7,554 bases of DNA, from NCBI GenBank assembly GCA_031430015.1, contig JANPAR010000100.1, positions 1 to 7,554 of the forward strand, in the 5' to 3' direction. Below, piece after piece: positions 6,066 to 7,554 of the stretch (positions within the stretch are counted from its first letter, which is position 1; each line of letters begins with the position of its first letter). This DNA comes from CANJDH01 sp031430015 (GTDB lineage Bacteria; Pseudomonadota; Gammaproteobacteria; Burkholderiales; JAEUOS01). The position numbers and the translations under genes were made by a program. Below the pieces are notes generated by a model. The model saw only the letters and a program-made list of their open reading frames with translations. It did not search any database and was not told the origin of the DNA.

Positions 6066-6085
6066 GGTCATCAGCACGCCCGCAG
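6066..6085 (+). repeat. 20-bp exact direct repeat, copy 2
   Basis: This copy covers the end of the P450 gene on the opposite strand: its last four codons, the TGA stop and the five bases beyond. It is identical to 2430-2449, although the two host genes are unrelated and read in opposite directions. Confidence 0.85.
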
Positions 6086-7324
6086 ATCAATTTTCAACTC
6101 GTCAATGATGCGGAAGCGCCAGCGCGGCGGACGCACTGCCGGCCCGGCGCGCTCGAAGCGTGGAAAGCGCGCCAGCAGCCGGCCAAAAGCGAGCGAGGCT
6201 TCCATCCGCGCCACCGAGTTGCCGGCGCAGAAGTGGATGCCGTGCCCGAAGGCAATATGGCGGTTTGGATTGCGCGCCACGTCGAAGGCGTCCGGATCGG
6301 GAAACTGGCGCTCATCGTGGTTTGCCGCGCCGATGCCGAGATGGAAGAAGGTGCCGGCCGCAAAGCGCTCGCCGCCAATCTCGCAATCGGCTGTTGCCTT
6401 GCGGTTGCCGATCTGCAGGGGACTCTCGTAACGCAGCATTTCTTCGATGGCGCTGCGCAGCAGCGCGGGGTCGGCTGCAAGGCGCGCCTTCTGCTCCGGA
6501 AAGCGCAACAACAGGTCGATGCCGTTGGTAATGAAGCTGGTGGTGGTGTCGTGGCCGGCATTGAGCATGAAGATGCAGTTGTGGATGATTTCATCTTCGG
6601 TCAGACCACTCCCGCTGTCGTGCTCGCGAATCAGCATGTCGAGCACATCGGGCGCATCGTCAGGAATGCCGCGGCGGCGCTTCGCTGCAATGAGATCGCG
6701 CAGATAGGCCTTGAAATCGAGCACGGCCTGATGGCCACCGGCGATTTGCACGGGCGTGCGCACCGGCTCCAGGCCACCCAAAATCATCGAGGCCCAGTGC
6801 CGCAGCGGTTCGCGCTCTGCGGGTGGCACGCCGAGCAGATCGCACACCAGGTTGAGCGGAATCACGAGCGCAAATTCGCTCATCACGTCAATCACGCCGC
6901 GCGCGGCGGCGCGATCGAGCAGGGCATCGACGTTGGCAGCGACGCCTGCTTCCATGCGCCGCATCGCCTGCACGGAGAAGAACGGTGAGAGCAAGCGCCG
7001 CACCCGCGTATGCGCAGGCGGATCGTTGAACACCAGCGACGTGGTGTGGTGCTCGTAGAGTGGTGACTGGCCGAACTTGGGCAAGAAGTCAACGCGCTTG
7101 TCCGAGCTGAAACGCTCTGCGTCGCTGATGACGGTGCGCACATCGTCGTAGCGTGACAGGAACACCGAACCATCGGGCTGGCGGCACAGCGGTGCCGTGT
7201 CACGCAAGCGCTGGTAGATGGGATAGGGATCGTTGGCGAATGCAGCGTCAGCACGGGCGAGTACAAAAGGTGTTGCCGCCGGCGCTGCGTTTGCGGGTGC
7301 TGCGTCGATGGTACGGGGTGTCAT
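6071..7324 (-). CDS. Cytochrome P450 (soluble bacterial type)
   Basis: This 417-aa heme monooxygenase is complete. Visible marks are the C-helix region NDPPAHTRVRRL (about 100-111), the I-helix oxygen-activation motif AGHDTTTS (256-263), the K-helix ExxR as EMLR (295-298), and the heme loop FGHGIHFCAG (359-368) with axial Cys366. No membrane anchor is present, so it is a cytosolic class that needs ferredoxin and reductase partners, none of which are in the window. An ATG four codons earlier (7336) lacks a ribosome site, while GGAGA lies 5 nt before the ATG at 7324, so the shorter start is preferred. The gene follows the Bug receptor at the right edge in the same direction by 106 bp, and they may share a transcript. 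The substrate is unknown; terpenoid, fatty acid or aromatic hydroxylation are all within the family's range. Confidence 0.96.
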   Translation of the reverse strand: MTPRTIDAAPANAAPAATPFVLARADAAFANDPYPIYQRLRDTAPLCRQPDGSVFLSRYDDVRTVISDAERFSSDKRVDFLPKFGQSPLYEHHTTSLVFNDPPAHTRVRRLLSPFFSVQAMRRMEAGVAANVDALLDRAAARGVIDVMSEFALVIPLNLVCDLLGVPPAEREPLRHWASMILGGLEPVRTPVQIAGGHQAVLDFKAYLRDLIAAKRRRGIPDDAPDVLDMLIREHDSGSGLTEDEIIHNCIFMLNAGHDTTTSFITNGIDLLLRFPEQKARLAADPALLRSAIEEMLRYESPLQIGNRKATADCEIGGERFAAGTFFHLGIGAANHDERQFPDPDAFDVARNPNRHIAFGHGIHFCAGNSVARMEASLAFGRLLARFPRFERAGPAVRPPRWRFRIIDELKIDLRAC

Positions 7325-7329
7325 GCGCG

Positions 7330-7334
7330 TCTCC
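7330..7334 (-). promoter_or_regulatory. Ribosome binding site that fixes the P450 start
   Basis: TCTCC on plus reads GGAGA on minus, 5 nt before ATG 7324-7322. The upstream in-frame ATG (7336-7334) overlaps this site and has no purine-rich site of its own. Confidence 0.55.
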
Positions 7335-7430
7335 ATGCGTTGTTCGGAGCGGTGTCATTTCAGACTCAAAGCTGGCGTGCGCTCCCTTTGTCATGCATCC
7401 ACGGCAGTGTGTTTGAATTCCAGCCCGGTT

Positions 7431-7554
7431 CTAGTCCGCTTTCGCGCCAGACTCCTTGACAATCTTTGCCCACTTGGTCAGTTCGCTGCGGCAATAGGCG
7501 GCAAATTCATCAGGCGTGCTGCCCACCGGCTCTGCGCCGAGTGCCGCATAGCGC
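7431..7554 (-). CDS. Second Bug/TctC-family periplasmic receptor, C-terminal fragment
   Basis: Only the last 40 residues and the TAG stop (7433-7431) are inside the window. They read YAALGAEPVGSTPDEFAAYC followed by RSELTKWAKIVKESGAKAD, the standard C-terminus of a tripartite tricarboxylate receptor: the GxEPVGSTPDEF block and the terminal helix with KWAKIVKxSG. It aligns with the end of the receptor at the left edge (MEPDVLNPAAF and ELAKWSKLVREAGAKLD) but is clearly a different paralogue. The rest of the gene lies beyond the right edge. It is upstream of the P450 gene on the same strand. The short length limits certainty only slightly, because this tail is very characteristic. Confidence 0.85.
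   Translation of the reverse strand, partial: RYAALGAEPVGSTPDEFAAYCRSELTKWAKIVKESGAKAD

Noticed and set aside
6233..6988. A 251-codon open frame on plus opposite the P450
   Set aside because: It lies fully inside a P450 gene with intact heme, ExxR and I-helix motifs, and its translation has no recognisable domain or ribosome site.
7325..7336. ATG four codons upstream of the chosen P450 start
   Set aside because: It has no ribosome site, while the downstream ATG has GGAGA at 5 nt. The difference is minor and not fully settled.

Overview
The window looks like ordinary chromosomal DNA from a GC-rich betaproteobacterium, most likely Burkholderiales or a close relative. The main reason is that two tripartite-tricarboxylate-type periplasmic receptor genes (Bug/TctC family), both cut by the window edges, bracket it; expansions of this family are a hallmark of that order. 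An AtuA-family gene split into a large and a small ORF fits the same setting. The taxonomic call is inference from gene families only.

Layout. On the plus strand, positions 1-2718 form a tight run: the C-terminal part of a Bug receptor, then AtuA (687-2057), a small AtuA-associated protein that overlaps it by an ATGA (2054-2398), and a 99-aa protein of the dimeric alpha/beta-barrel type (2419-2718). A short hairpin lies in the convergent gap that follows. A secreted BNR/Asp-box, sialidase-like beta-propeller protein is encoded on the minus strand (2844-4094). A divergent intergenic region of about 310 bp separates it from a malate/L-lactate (Ldh) family dehydrogenase (4404-5582) and a secreted DUF4864-type protein (5614-6051), both on plus. 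A cytochrome P450 (6071-7324) and the C-terminus of a second Bug receptor (7431-7554) follow on minus.

How they may work together. Solute receptor, AtuA pair, small barrel protein, a 2-oxoacid/2-hydroxyacid-type dehydrogenase and a P450 together suggest uptake and oxidative catabolism of an organic acid or a hydrophobic compound. No substrate can be named. The terpene label carried by AtuA is not backed by geranyl-CoA carboxylase or other atu genes in view. There is no regulator, transposase, CRISPR array, tRNA or rRNA in the window.

I did not find a convincing new multi-gene system. The points most worth a second look are: two tiny ORFs chained by ATGA overlaps directly ahead of the Ldh gene; a 20-bp exact direct repeat bracketing a 3.6-kb block; a 9-bp tandem repeat inside the signal peptide of the propeller protein; the four-cysteine CDCC/GCPH arrangement of that protein; and a 36-bp inverted repeat in the divergent promoter region.
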